From a bacterium (GTDB lineage: Bacteria > Zhuqueibacterota > Zhuqueibacteria > Zhuqueibacterales > Geothermadaptataceae), in assembly GCA_024275575.1 (NCBI GenBank), contig JAJRYV010000053.1, forward strand, positions 1 to 40,295: a stretch of 40,295 nt of DNA, given 5' to 3'. Positions 1 through 8,535 of this stretch are shown here, piece by piece. How positions within the stretch are numbered: position 1 is the first letter of the stretch; the number at the start of each line of letters is the position of its first letter. The notes under the pieces were generated by a model. It was not told the origin of the DNA and searched no databases. It saw only the letters and a list, made by a program, of their open reading frames with translations. A program made the translations under genes and the position numbers.

Positions 1-982
1 CGGGTTTTTGTGTGATGATTGAACGCTGCAAAAAGCCTGTTCCGGCAAGGAAAGCACCGGCGACGATTGTCAGAATCGCGGTGACTGATAAAAGTTTAAC
101 CCGCTGTCGTATCCACCAAACACCGGCTTTCTTCGGCGGGGCAAAATCCCAGTCATTTTCTGCAACGAAACGAAAAATCGTACTCTGCTGATCACTGACG
201 ATTTCGATCTCATCACCCGTATTTAACTGGAACTCATCATTTTCAGCAACCAGTTTCTGGTTGATATATGTCCTGGTTTTACTGCGTTTGTCATTTAAAT
301 GAAATTTATTGTCATGAAAAGAAATTGTTGCATGTCTGCGGGAAATGCTTGGATCAACTTCCCCCTTACGGTTATTTCGAATGATGATGTCGTTCAATTT
401 GCTGTCCCGCCCAATGCGTGTTTCACCGTATTTCAGTTGAAACTTTTTACCGGCATAAGGGCCGAAAATAGCCAGCAAGTAAAATGGCGCCATCTCGGTT
501 GTGTATTCATTTTTCTCTGCTGTGATGGTTTCAGTATTGGCTGCAATTTCTTTTTCTAATTGCTCAATGCTGAAATCCTCATGTTTCGTTTGCAGTGATT
601 CGGCTTCAAAAACAGGAGCATTCATCGGTTTTTCCAAGACCGCTTCCTCAGGCTGGTCACCCTGAAATGCACGCTCAAGATGTTCCAGCGGATTATCAAA
701 AATAACCAGATGATCACCGATACGGATTTCATCACCACTGGCAAGCTGCTCGAGTTTTTCCACCCGTTCATTGTTTAAAAAAGTGCCGAAAGCGCTTTTC
801 ATATCACGAACTTTGTATTGATTTCCGTGCCGTTCGATACGCACATGAGCGGCGGATATTAGTTTGTCGTTAATAACGAGATCATTCTGGTCATCTCGAC
901 CGATGGCGAATGCCCCGGTGGAAGCTTTAAATGTGATTTCATTTATAACTTCAGCTTTGTGTTTTACAATCAGTTTAGGCAT
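1..982 (-). CDS. Twin FHA-domain membrane protein (3' end cut by window edge)
   Basis: About 327 residues are visible; the C-terminus runs off base 1. The ATG at 982-980 opens a first forkhead-associated domain at about residues 1-100, with the pattern 'AIGRDDQND' ... 'ISAAHVRI' ... 'GTFLNNERV'. A second FHA domain at about residues 185-275 carries 'TRIGRDSKLNDIII' and 'SISRRHATI', the Gly-Arg and Ser-x-x-His residues that bind phosphothreonine. An acidic linker joins the two. A hydrophobic helix near residues 298-318 anchors the protein, so both FHA domains are probably cytoplasmic. The next gene upstream on the same strand is a Ser/Thr kinase whose stop lies 30 bases before this start, so this is a likely phospho-binding partner. 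FHA identity is firm; the partner role is inference. Confidence 0.85.
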   Translation of the reverse strand, partial: MPKLIVKHKAEVINEITFKASTGAFAIGRDDQNDLVINDKLISAAHVRIERHGNQYKVRDMKSAFGTFLNNERVEKLEQLASGDEIRIGDHLVIFDNPLEHLERAFQGDQPEEAVLEKPMNAPVFEAESLQTKHEDFSIEQLEKEIAANTETITAEKNEYTTEMAPFYLLAIFGPYAGKKFQLKYGETRIGRDSKLNDIIIRNNRKGEVDPSISRRHATISFHDNKFHLNDKRSKTRTYINQKLVAENDEFQLNTGDEIEIVSDQQSTIFRFVAENDWDFAPPKKAGVWWIRQRVKLLSVTAILTIVAGAFLAGTGFLQRSIITQKP

Positions 983-1011
983 GAAAGCATCTCCCTTGCA
1001 TTTCGAAGCAG

Positions 1012-3960
1012 TTAGTTCTCGGTGACAAATCGAAACGTTAAACGGTTGCGCCGGCCGGATTTAACCCGTAAATTTTTTGTAACAGGTTGATAACCTGGTT
1101 TGTTGATGGTAAACTGATACATTTCCGGCGGCAACTCCACAAATAATTCTCCCTTTTCATTTGCGCTGCCAAGTGTTTTTTCAGCTTCTTTCGTTTCGAG
1201 TAATTTGTAAGAAATATCAACGTCTTCAACAACCATATTTGTGACACTGTCAACAATGTAGATTTCCACCGGGGCGGGAATTGGATCCATGCGTACGACA
1301 ATATTGGTTTGTGTTCGTCCGATTGTGACTTCTTTATCTTTAAATCCAGGCTTTTTTAGCAACGCCGCATAAGTGTAGGGCAGGAGAGTGATCTCCGCAG
1401 GTGTGTTGACATTCATGCGTCGCGTCTTGCCACTACCACGTAACGAGACGATTTTCGCATTAATATCGTTATCATCTTTCGTGAAACTGTTTTTGACAAA
1501 TATCCGCACTTTCCGTGACAGCACCATTGTCATCCGCCCGGTGGTTTTTTCACTGACTTCCAATGTACGGCGCTTATCTATATAACCTTTTTTACGCACT
1601 CTGATCTCGTGTTTCCCGGGCGTGAGGGCAACTTCGCCATTGATACCTGAAATGCCGACCGGGCTGTTATTAATCAGGATTTGTGCTCTCGATGGAATCG
1701 ATTTAATCTCAATGTATTTGTGAAAAATCCCCTCGACACTGAAATCATCTTTTACCGGATCATTGCGGGAAAATTTCCAAAAACGACGATCCGGAATAAA
1801 CTCACTTGCATCTTCAGTGCTGATTGAAAAACCCTGCAAGTCTGGATAACCGGCAGTCATCATCTTGATCTCAATCGGTTCGCCGCTGATCTCCCAGTTC
1901 ACTACCGTTGGTGTTTTGCTGGAAATACGAATACCGTTGATCTCGATATCTGCGCCCGGAGGCGTCGAGGCAATATTCAGTTTTGTTGAAAAATGAAAGA
2001 TGAAGGGTTCCGTCGGCACAATCTGACTTTTGCCTGCTATCTGAACCGCACCTTTTCCCGGAACGTTGATCGAACGGACGATTGGCTCAAAACGTGGTAA
2101 AACGAGTTTTAACTTATGAATGCCGGGTTTGATTTTATCGAGCCGCAACGGTGTGCGTTGCTGCTGCAATACATCATCGAGGTAAACCTGGGCGCCGGAC
2201 GGATAGGAATCGATCTTTGCCGCAGGGGGTGAAATCCAGTCGTACAATGCAACGCCGAAAGCTGTTTTTTGCGTCATGACGTCAAAAACCGTATAGCTGA
2301 CTGCCAATACGAAAATCGCAATCACCGTCGAGATGATTGCCTTTTTGTGATTCCGTGTTGAGAGCCGTACGACATCGATGATCGTTTTAAGTTCCTCGTC
2401 TTCCGGTGATTCCTGCAGTTGAAATTTCATTTCAGGGCTAAAAGAAGAATCACTGGTCTCGCTTTCTGCGGTCATTTCCCTGTTGCCGGGCAAGCTGTCC
2501 GGCTCACTTGTCTGCACCGTTATTTCGTTTTTTTCGTCATTTGTGACGATCGCTTGCGCATAGTCATCATTGATGTCTATTTCCAGATCCGGCGCATCAG
2601 CGGTGAATTCTTCTGCTTTTTCTTCATTTTCCGCAGCAAGAGCGATATCTTGTTTTTCTAATTCATCGCCATCTGCTTTTTCAGAGCTTAACGGCGCCTC
2701 TTTTAGCGCCAACTCGTCGTTAAGCGCCGCGCTTGCCGGTTGAGAGTTTTCTTCCGGTGCCGAAAGATGCTCAATATCATTTTCATGAGTATTTTGCCTT
2801 TGGGCGGCACTATCTAAGTCAACTTCCAATGCAGCGTCTTCTTCGAGTGAACCATTTGCCAAAGGTTCAATTTCATTGGCAGACTCTGCATCGTGGTCGA
2901 TTTCATTTTCAAATGGTCGGCCACCATGTGCCTTAAAATTCGTGGTCTCCAATTCATCTATGTTTTGAAAACCATTAATTATTTCCTTGGAACCATCGGA
3001 AGAAAAACTGCCGGAGGTTGCTGCTACAGGTTCAGGGATGTTTTTAGAGATAAAATCACTGAGTTCGGTCATAAAATCAGCAGTCGGTGCCGTAACGATC
3101 AACTGGTGCATTAAATCCATGTAAAAGTGGTTTGCTGTGGGATATCTCTTGTCCGGGTTAATTTCCAGCGCTTTTTGGATGGCTCTGCCAACTTTCTCAG
3201 GAAGTTTTCCGTTCTCCAAACCGCTCAGATCGAGTTTTCCGGCAATCAACTCATTCACCACAGCCTCCGGTGTATTCTGTTTGATAACCCGCTCACCGGT
3301 TAGAATTTCATAGAGAACAAGCCCAAGCGCAAAAATATCAGCACGGCGATCGAGCTGGCCGGAGTTTTTCACCATTTCCGGGACGATGTAATTCAGTTTG
3401 CCCTGAATGACGACTTCTTTTTTATTTTTCGGCTGTTTGCGACGAAGGTTGGCCATACCGAAATCGATAAGTTTGACTTCTCCCGAACGTGTGATCATGA
3501 TATTCGACGGTGAAATATCCTGATGTACGATGTTCAGCGGTTCATTCGTTTGTGAATCGCGCCGATTATGCGCATAATCGAGCCCGGCGCAAGCCTCTGC
3601 GATGATATACAGCCCAAGATGGAGAGGTAGCTGGAAATTGCCCGAATTACATTCTTTGATCAATGTGCCGAGATCAGGCCCATCAATAAACTCCATAATG
3701 ATATAAAACTGTCCCGTCGGGTCCCGTTTAATATCAAAAATATGAACGATATTATGATGACTGAATTGAGCGATATTGAGCGCTTCGGCCTGAAACATGT
3801 CAATATATTTGGCTTCACCTAACAGATTGGGATCGACAGCTTTGATCGCGATAGGTTTGCCAAACGTCAAGTCAACGCCTTCATAAATCAATCCAAATCC
3901 ACCTCGCTTGATCTCACGATGGATTTCATACTTTTCGTCAATGACCCTGGTAACACTCAT
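1012..3960 (-). CDS. Transmembrane Ser/Thr protein kinase with extracytoplasmic PEGA repeats
   Basis: About 982 residues. The N-terminal kinase domain (about 10-290) has a glycine loop 'RGGFGLIYEG', the VAIK-type lysine K40, catalytic D148 in 'VHQDISPSN', and the DFG motif 'IDFGMA' with D166. Q147 replaces the usual HRD arginine, making it a non-RD kinase. A long acidic linker (about 330-530) follows, then one membrane helix (about 541-563). Three PEGA-like repeats come next ('IDSYPSGAQVYLDD', 'NIASTPPGADIEING', 'EIKSIPSRAQILINN'). A carboxypeptidase-regulatory-like beta domain ends the protein. Known PEGA modules are beta-sandwiches often found outside the membrane. ATG 3960 is chosen over an upstream TTG at 4026 because GAGGAG precedes it and the kinase fold starts at once. 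It probably phosphorylates Ser/Thr on envelope or regulatory partners, including the adjacent FHA protein (inference). Confidence 0.88.
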   Translation of the reverse strand: MSVTRVIDEKYEIHREIKRGGFGLIYEGVDLTFGKPIAIKAVDPNLLGEAKYIDMFQAEALNIAQFSHHNIVHIFDIKRDPTGQFYIIMEFIDGPDLGTLIKECNSGNFQLPLHLGLYIIAEACAGLDYAHNRRDSQTNEPLNIVHQDISPSNIMITRSGEVKLIDFGMANLRRKQPKNKKEVVIQGKLNYIVPEMVKNSGQLDRRADIFALGLVLYEILTGERVIKQNTPEAVVNELIAGKLDLSGLENGKLPEKVGRAIQKALEINPDKRYPTANHFYMDLMHQLIVTAPTADFMTELSDFISKNIPEPVAATSGSFSSDGSKEIINGFQNIDELETTNFKAHGGRPFENEIDHDAESANEIEPLANGSLEEDAALEVDLDSAAQRQNTHENDIEHLSAPEENSQPASAALNDELALKEAPLSSEKADGDELEKQDIALAAENEEKAEEFTADAPDLEIDINDDYAQAIVTNDEKNEITVQTSEPDSLPGNREMTAESETSDSSFSPEMKFQLQESPEDEELKTIIDVVRLSTRNHKKAIISTVIAIFVLAVSYTVFDVMTQKTAFGVALYDWISPPAAKIDSYPSGAQVYLDDVLQQQRTPLRLDKIKPGIHKLKLVLPRFEPIVRSINVPGKGAVQIAGKSQIVPTEPFIFHFSTKLNIASTPPGADIEINGIRISSKTPTVVNWEISGEPIEIKMMTAGYPDLQGFSISTEDASEFIPDRRFWKFSRNDPVKDDFSVEGIFHKYIEIKSIPSRAQILINNSPVGISGINGEVALTPGKHEIRVRKKGYIDKRRTLEVSEKTTGRMTMVLSRKVRIFVKNSFTKDDNDINAKIVSLRGSGKTRRMNVNTPAEITLLPYTYAALLKKPGFKDKEVTIGRTQTNIVVRMDPIPAPVEIYIVDSVTNMVVEDVDISYKLLETKEAEKTLGSANEKGELFVELPPEMYQFTINKPGYQPVTKNLRVKSGRRNRLTFRFVTEN

Positions 3961-4264
3961 TTTTCTCGATGACTCCTCGATTAGGACCAAAGGGAATATT
4001 AATGCGGAGACTGACCGCCGGCTCAACCGGGCAAATCAACTGGTATTGGGTTGGGAATAAACTGTTTTTTCACAGCTTTAAAAATACCACAATCGTAGAT
4101 CAGGTCTGATCTGCTCCGCATTTTTTTGCTCAATTTCCCAGCTTCTTGCGAATTGTTTGCAAATAATAACGAAATTTGTAGATTTATTCATTTTTATGTA
4201 CCGCTTATAAATAGCATATGCTGAAACAAAAAATGAACGAATAAACAGGTATGGCTTTTATAAG
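3961..4264. other. Intergenic region between TPR gene and kinase gene
   Basis: About 300 AT-rich bases without a convincing gene. They contain the perfect inverted repeat AGATCAG-GT-CTGATCT (4097-4112) and the palindrome AGCATATGCT (4213-4222). The first is followed on the plus strand by seven T nine bases later, too far for a canonical terminator. It may be an operator or a weak hairpin in the kinase leader. No clear -35/-10 pair for the kinase gene could be identified. Confidence 0.4.
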
Positions 4265-4708
4265 CTATTTTACTTGTTTTCTGACAACTTCCTGCTTCAA
4301 AACTTTTTCCAAAACTTCAATCGCATCATTATCAGAATGGCCGTCTTGCAGGTATTTTTGCATCACGAGCGAGGCAATTTTATTGCGCTGGTTGGTATTG
4401 ATGGATAATTGCAAGGCGCGTTTATAAACATGAATTGCCGCTTTATCTACTCGACCGCTCAGCAAATAAATATGTGCCAGTTTAGGATAGATTTTTTTTC
4501 GGGTTGGGTTTCGTGATATTATTTTTTCGTAAATAGCCGCAGCGGCATAATAATCCTTTCTGACAAGATAGTATTGCGCGCGCATATCCGGCGAGATGAT
4601 AAAACCAAGAAGAGGCAGGATGATTATCGCTGAAATGCCGAGGAAAAAATATGATAATGGATTTTTATTGGGTGTTGCGGGAATTTTTGCCGTATTTTGC
4701 CGGTGCAA
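4265..4708 (-). CDS. C-terminal part of TPR membrane protein (separated by an in-frame TAG)
   Basis: Encodes one transmembrane helix ('FFLGISAIIILPLLGFII') followed by TPR-like helices ('YYLVRKDYYAAAAIYEKII', 'PKLAHIYLLSGRVDKAA'). The only local start is a TTG at 4708 with no clear ribosome binding site. The reading frame is open further upstream, through 'LLSQARAELHRQ', straight to a TAG at 4733-4735 that ends the larger TPR protein in the same frame. It therefore reads as the tail of one roughly 534-codon gene rather than an independent one. Whether it is translated separately is unknown. The combined protein would have an N-terminal signal sequence, TPR repeats, a membrane helix and more TPRs. 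Confidence 0.6.
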   Translation of the reverse strand: MHRQNTAKIPATPNKNPLSYFFLGISAIIILPLLGFIISPDMRAQYYLVRKDYYAAAAIYEKIISRNPTRKKIYPKLAHIYLLSGRVDKAAIHVYKRALQLSINTNQRNKIASLVMQKYLQDGHSDNDAIEVLEKVLKQEVVRKQVK

Positions 4709-4732
4709 TTCTGCCCGGGCCTGACTGAGTAA

Positions 4733-5869
4733 CTAATCTGATCCCTTATAATCACGGTGCAAGTTCTGTAAAACCTCGAAATCAATCGTCGCATCAAGCC
4801 AGTTCTTCTCATTAAATGCGGTTAATGCCCGGGTATACAGGGAATCGATATCGATTCGAAATGATTGCGTTAAAATGTCGGAATTGATCGAGTTAATTTC
4901 ATCAAAGCTGGCCTGCGGCAGCTCCTCAAGTGGTCTTGTGGTGTCATCAGGTGTTGAGTCAAAAACTTCGAGTTGAACATCTGTTTCAAGCTTGTTCGTC
5001 GGCAAAACGGCTGTTTTATCCGCAAGTTTGCGAAAATCAACCCGAGGTGCAAATTCTCTTTGAATTAGCGAATCGGCATTTGAGGACAGGGCTGTCCCGA
5101 TTTTTTTTTGCTCCGGATTTTCTTCATCGGCACGTTTTATCGCCGCATGCAGCGATTTCAGTTTGGTCTCAACATTTTTAAATCCCGGTACAATCTCATT
5201 GATCTCGGCAAATAAATCGTAAGCAACCTGAAAGTTTCCATTGGAGCGCTCCTGCTCCGCTTGTGCATATTTTTGTTCCAGACCCTGCGTCGTCTTAATT
5301 ATTTCAATCAGATTTAAATAACTTTTTGTATCTTTTTCCACCAAACCTTTAGACTGGGTTAAAATCGCCATCGCTTTTTCATAACGGCTTTGCTTGTAAT
5401 ACAAACGTCCCAGCTCAAAATCAAGCTGGCTGCGAAACGCCGGTGTTATGGGTAGTGATTGAATCTCATTTAATATTTTTTCATAGAGCTGGTATTTGCC
5501 GTTTTTTTCATATGCATTCGCCAAATCATAAAGGACTTCAACTTTTTTATCATCCTTTAAATTCTCATCAAAACTGTTGCGTGCCAGTGAAAAGTAATTC
5601 TGTGCGTCGCGGTAGTTATGTTGTTGTTTATAAATTAGTCCGATTTCATAAAGCGCTTTCGCATGTGTCGGCTCCAATACAATGATTTCATTGAGTTTGT
5701 TCAAACGGAGAATGGTATTTTTCTCCTTTAACGCTTTTTTATATAACTTTGATATATTCGGCGTCTGACCTGCACAGGGAAAAACAGTAGCCAATCCAAC
5801 GATAATTATCAACGTGATTGTGATCTTTTGCATGCAAACCAATGCTTTTAGCAGAAGGCGTATTTGCAT
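4733..5869 (-). CDS. TPR-repeat envelope protein, N-terminal part (ends at in-frame TAG)
   Basis: About 378 residues. The start at 5869 is preferred because AAGG lies six bases before it; an upstream TTG (5905) and an internal ATG (5833) are alternatives. The N-terminus is a signal-like hydrophobic stretch ('TITLIIIVGLATVFPC'), which might also offer a lipobox-like cysteine. TPR units follow, for example 'AKALYEIGLIYKQQHNYRDA', 'VEVLYDLANAYEKNGKYQL' and 'RSQLDFELGRLYYKQSRYEKA', then a low-complexity linker and another TPR start ('LYTRALTAFNEKNWLDA'). The product stops in the middle of this last repeat unit, and the frame continues beyond the TAG into the next entry. TPRs mediate protein contacts. 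Function is unknown, but it sits upstream of the kinase/FHA pair on the same strand. Confidence 0.7.
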   Translation of the reverse strand: MQIRLLLKALVCMQKITITLIIIVGLATVFPCAGQTPNISKLYKKALKEKNTILRLNKLNEIIVLEPTHAKALYEIGLIYKQQHNYRDAQNYFSLARNSFDENLKDDKKVEVLYDLANAYEKNGKYQLYEKILNEIQSLPITPAFRSQLDFELGRLYYKQSRYEKAMAILTQSKGLVEKDTKSYLNLIEIIKTTQGLEQKYAQAEQERSNGNFQVAYDLFAEINEIVPGFKNVETKLKSLHAAIKRADEENPEQKKIGTALSSNADSLIQREFAPRVDFRKLADKTAVLPTNKLETDVQLEVFDSTPDDTTRPLEELPQASFDEINSINSDILTQSFRIDIDSLYTRALTAFNEKNWLDATIDFEVLQNLHRDYKGSD

Positions 5870-6108
5870 CTTTAACCTTATAAACAATATCTGTAAACCG
5901 GCCAAGAGGTGGATTGAAAAAAATGACTAAATTAATAGCTAAGCATAAATTAATATTAGATTTTTATCAGCTCGAATGCGGAAATTTTTTTTACCGCATG
6001 TTTAACGGGTTTGACGTTAAAATATGCCTGAATTATCAGTTTGTAGTGCGCAGGATTAGAATTTTTTTTTATAAACATTATCAGATAAACAATCAGGAAG
6101 GTGCGGAA
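5870..6108. promoter_or_regulatory. Divergent AT-rich intergenic region upstream of moaC
   Basis: Separates the leftward TPR gene from rightward moaC. It holds a stem ATGCGG (5976-5981) / CCGCAT (5994-5999) with a T-rich loop. A possible promoter is TTGACG at 6011-6016 with TATCAG-like bases about 17 nt downstream. The moaC frame stays open leftward to about 5914, but that stretch is AT-rich and has no MoaC homology. The promoter call is weak. Confidence 0.35.
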
Positions 6109-6588
6109 ATGGGAGAAAAGCAACTTACTCATATACAACATGGAGGGAAACTGCACATGGTTGATGTCGGAGAGAAGCCGATCACCCACCGGCGTGCCGT
6201 TGCAAGCGCTTTAATTCAAATGGCCGCAGCACCCTTATCGCTGCTCAAGGAAAATGACTTGAAAAAAGGCGATGCGTTGAGTACTGCAAAAATTGCCGGC
6301 ATCATGGCTGCAAAAAAAACGGCGGAACTTATTCCGCTGTGCCATCCGGTCTTTCTGTCGAAAATCGAGATTGAGCTGTCAATTGTCGAAAATGGGGTTT
6401 TGATTCAATCGACAGCAGTTTGTGATGGGAAAACCGGGGTTGAAATGGAAGCCTTAACGGCCTGCAGTATCGCAGCGCTGACGATTTACGATATGTGCAA
6501 GGCTGTCGATAAAAAAATGGTCATCGGCGAAATAAAACTTCTGCACAAATCCGGTGGTAAAAGCGGGGCGTACAACCTCAAAAAATAA
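6109..6588 (+). CDS. moaC: Cyclic pyranopterin monophosphate synthase MoaC
   Basis: 159 residues, matching the usual length of about 160. MoaC converts the 3',8-cyclo-GTP made by MoaA to cyclic pyranopterin monophosphate, the first stable intermediate of molybdenum cofactor synthesis, in the cytoplasm. Family signatures are visible: 'MVDVGEKPITHRRAVA' near the start, 'AGIMAAKKTAELIPLCHPV' in the middle, and 'TGVEMEALTACSIAALTIY' followed by 'DMCKAVDK'. The start at 6109 is preceded by AGGAAGG at good spacing. It stands alone here, without moaA or other molybdopterin genes nearby. Confidence 0.96.
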   Translation: MGEKQLTHIQHGGKLHMVDVGEKPITHRRAVASALIQMAAAPLSLLKENDLKKGDALSTAKIAGIMAAKKTAELIPLCHPVFLSKIEIELSIVENGVLIQSTAVCDGKTGVEMEALTACSIAALTIYDMCKAVDKKMVIGEIKLLHKSGGKSGAYNLKK

Positions 6589-6620
6589 ATCCCCGGCAAG
6601 TTGTCTTCCTGGCCGGGGAT
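6589..6620 (-). terminator. Intrinsic terminator of the acyl-CoA synthetase gene
   Basis: A perfect nine-base stem, ATCCCCGGC (6589-6597) with GCCGGGGAT (6612-6620), abuts the moaC stop codon. Read leftwards it is followed by TTATTTTTT, a good U-tract, so it should end transcripts of the minus-strand acyl-CoA synthetase. Read rightwards there is no U-tract, although the stem may still mark the 3' end of moaC mRNA. Confidence 0.75.
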
Positions 6621-6654
6621 GCTGATTATTCAGGCGTTTTAAATATTCGCCAAA

Positions 6655-8430
6655 TCAATACATTGCCGCAATTTGATTCGCATATTTTTCCATGATCGCT
6701 TTACGTTTCACCTTCAGCGTAGGGGTGAGTTCACCACTATCGATACTAAAATCCACCGGCAAGATGGTAAACTTTTTTATCGATTCATAGGAAGCCAGCT
6801 CACGATTTCCCCGATCGATTTCATTTTCGATCAAATTGTGCACTTTTTCTGTTTTGATAAGCTCTTCCCAGCTGGAAAAAGAGATGCCCTGCTCTACGGC
6901 CCAGGGTTTGACTTCCTCTGGTACCAGCGTCACCAGCGCGACGAGATATTTGCGCTGGTCGCCGATCGCAACGACCTGACTCAAATATCGCGATGAACGG
7001 ATTGCCCTTTCCACATGTTGTGGCGCGATGTTTTTTCCGCCTGCCGTGATAATGAGATCCTTTTTCCTGTCAGTAATGCGCAGAAATCCGTCAGCATCTA
7101 TTTCGCCGATATCACCGGTATAAAGCCAACCGTCTTTATCGATGGTTTCTACCGTCGCTTTATCATTTTTAAAGTAACCACGCATCACATTTTCACCGCG
7201 GAACAGTACCTCGCCGTCAGCGGCAATTTTTTGTTCAATTCCCGGGCCGGGTTGGCCAACGGTACCGAAACGGTTATTATCAAAACGGTTGACATTGGTG
7301 AATGACGTGTTCTCGGTCATGCCCAGACCTTCGAGTATGAGAATACCACAGGCATGAAAGAATTCGGCTATTTTTTTATTGAGCGGAGCTGCACCGGAAA
7401 TCGTGTAAATGATTCTCCCGCCAAGCGCTGCTTTGATTTTACCGAAAACGAGCTTGTCCGCAAGTTTATACTTTAAATTCAAGCCCGGCGGAATGCTTTT
7501 TTTCTGCTGTTGCAAACGACTGACTTTCATGCCGACATCCAAAGCCCAATTAAATAATGTTTCTTTCACGCCACCGGCATCCTGCACGCCGTTGGTGATC
7601 TTTTCATAGACTTTCTCATAAATACGCGGTATGCTGGCAAAAAAATGGGGCTGGATTTCTTTTAAATTATCCGCCACCTTATCAATGCCTTCTGAAACAG
7701 CGATGGTCACATTATTTCGCAGGCACACATAAAGAATGATGCGGGCAAAGACATGGGCTAACGGCAGAAAAAGTAAATTTATAAATTCATCTTCTATCAG
7801 CAAACTTTCGGAGGCCGACCAGGAAGCGAAAAGCAAATTCCTATGGGTGATCATCGCACCTTTGGGAACGCCGGTTGTGCCTGAGGTATAAACGATGGAG
7901 GCGACATCACCGGGTTTGACTGCTGCGATGCGTTTTTCAAATTGCGCTTCACCGACAGCGTTGCCCTTTGATAAAAATTCATCCCATGAAATCACCCAGT
8001 CGTATTTATTGACAAAAGCTTCCATCGTGACAACATATTTTAGCCCGGACAATTGCTCGCGTACTTCAGCTATTTTTTCGAGCTGTTCAGCGTTTTCAAT
8101 AAAAATGATTTTTGCTTCACAATGGTTGATGATATAGGCACAATCGCGGGCAAGATTTGAAGCGTAGATGCCAACACATACACAACCAATATTGACTGTG
8201 GCAAGATCGATCTGTATCCATTTTAAGCTGGTGTTGCTGAGAATGTTTATTTTGTTGTCATGTTCCAGACCGAGGGCGATCAATGCTTTTGAAATGGACA
8301 GACAGGTTGCATATTGTTCATCCCAGGTGACATCGAGCCATTTGTCATCTTTTTTATAACGGTAGGCGATACTATTCTTGTTTTTCGTACAAACTTCATG
8401 AAACATCTCGTAGATTGAATTCGGATTCAT
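6655..8430 (-). CDS. Long-chain acyl-CoA synthetase (AMP-forming), copy 1
   Basis: 591 residues of the ANL adenylate-forming superfamily. It activates a fatty acid with ATP to an acyl-adenylate and transfers it to CoA, at the cytoplasmic face of the membrane. Visible motifs are the P-loop-like 'YTSGTTGVPKGAM', 'TISGAAPLN', 'GLGMTENTSFTNV', 'WLYTGDIGEID' and the hinge 'DRKKDLIITAGGKNIAPQ'. The ATG at 8430 has AAGGAG eight bases upstream; in-frame sequence further upstream lacks homology. The next gene upstream is a close paralogue on the same strand about 100 bases away. The product resembles FadD/FAA1-type synthetases with bacterial 'AMP-dependent synthetase and ligase' architecture. Exact substrate chain length cannot be read from the sequence. 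Confidence 0.93.
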   Translation of the reverse strand: MNPNSIYEMFHEVCTKNKNSIAYRYKKDDKWLDVTWDEQYATCLSISKALIALGLEHDNKINILSNTSLKWIQIDLATVNIGCVCVGIYASNLARDCAYIINHCEAKIIFIENAEQLEKIAEVREQLSGLKYVVTMEAFVNKYDWVISWDEFLSKGNAVGEAQFEKRIAAVKPGDVASIVYTSGTTGVPKGAMITHRNLLFASWSASESLLIEDEFINLLFLPLAHVFARIILYVCLRNNVTIAVSEGIDKVADNLKEIQPHFFASIPRIYEKVYEKITNGVQDAGGVKETLFNWALDVGMKVSRLQQQKKSIPPGLNLKYKLADKLVFGKIKAALGGRIIYTISGAAPLNKKIAEFFHACGILILEGLGMTENTSFTNVNRFDNNRFGTVGQPGPGIEQKIAADGEVLFRGENVMRGYFKNDKATVETIDKDGWLYTGDIGEIDADGFLRITDRKKDLIITAGGKNIAPQHVERAIRSSRYLSQVVAIGDQRKYLVALVTLVPEEVKPWAVEQGISFSSWEELIKTEKVHNLIENEIDRGNRELASYESIKKFTILPVDFSIDSGELTPTLKVKRKAIMEKYANQIAAMY

Positions 8431-8458
8431 TGAATTCTCCTTAAATTTAAAGGGGAAC

Positions 8459-8518
8459 GGCTGCAATCTTTGACGGCATTTTAAATGAATTCTGTCAGTA
8501 CCGGACAAGATTGCAGCC
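8459..8518 (-). promoter_or_regulatory. Long inverted repeat between the two acyl-CoA synthetase genes
   Basis: Arms GGCTGCAATCTT (8459-8470) and AAGATTGCAGCC (8507-8518) are perfectly complementary over 12 bases, with a further partial pairing inside (TGAC ... GTCA). The hairpin lies just after the stop of copy 2 and just before the Shine-Dalgarno of copy 1. It could be a terminator without a strong U-tract, a processing site, or an mRNA stabiliser. Confidence 0.55.
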
Positions 8519-8535
8519 TATGCCGTATTGAGTTT

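Noticed and set aside
4027-4264. AGATCAG-GT-CTGATCT as a terminator
   Set aside because: The T-run lies nine bases after the stem on the plus strand, where no gene ends; on the minus strand no U-tract follows directly.
5914-6108. In-frame N-terminal extension of moaC
   Set aside because: AT-rich, no MoaC similarity; a strong ribosome binding site precedes the ATG at 6109.
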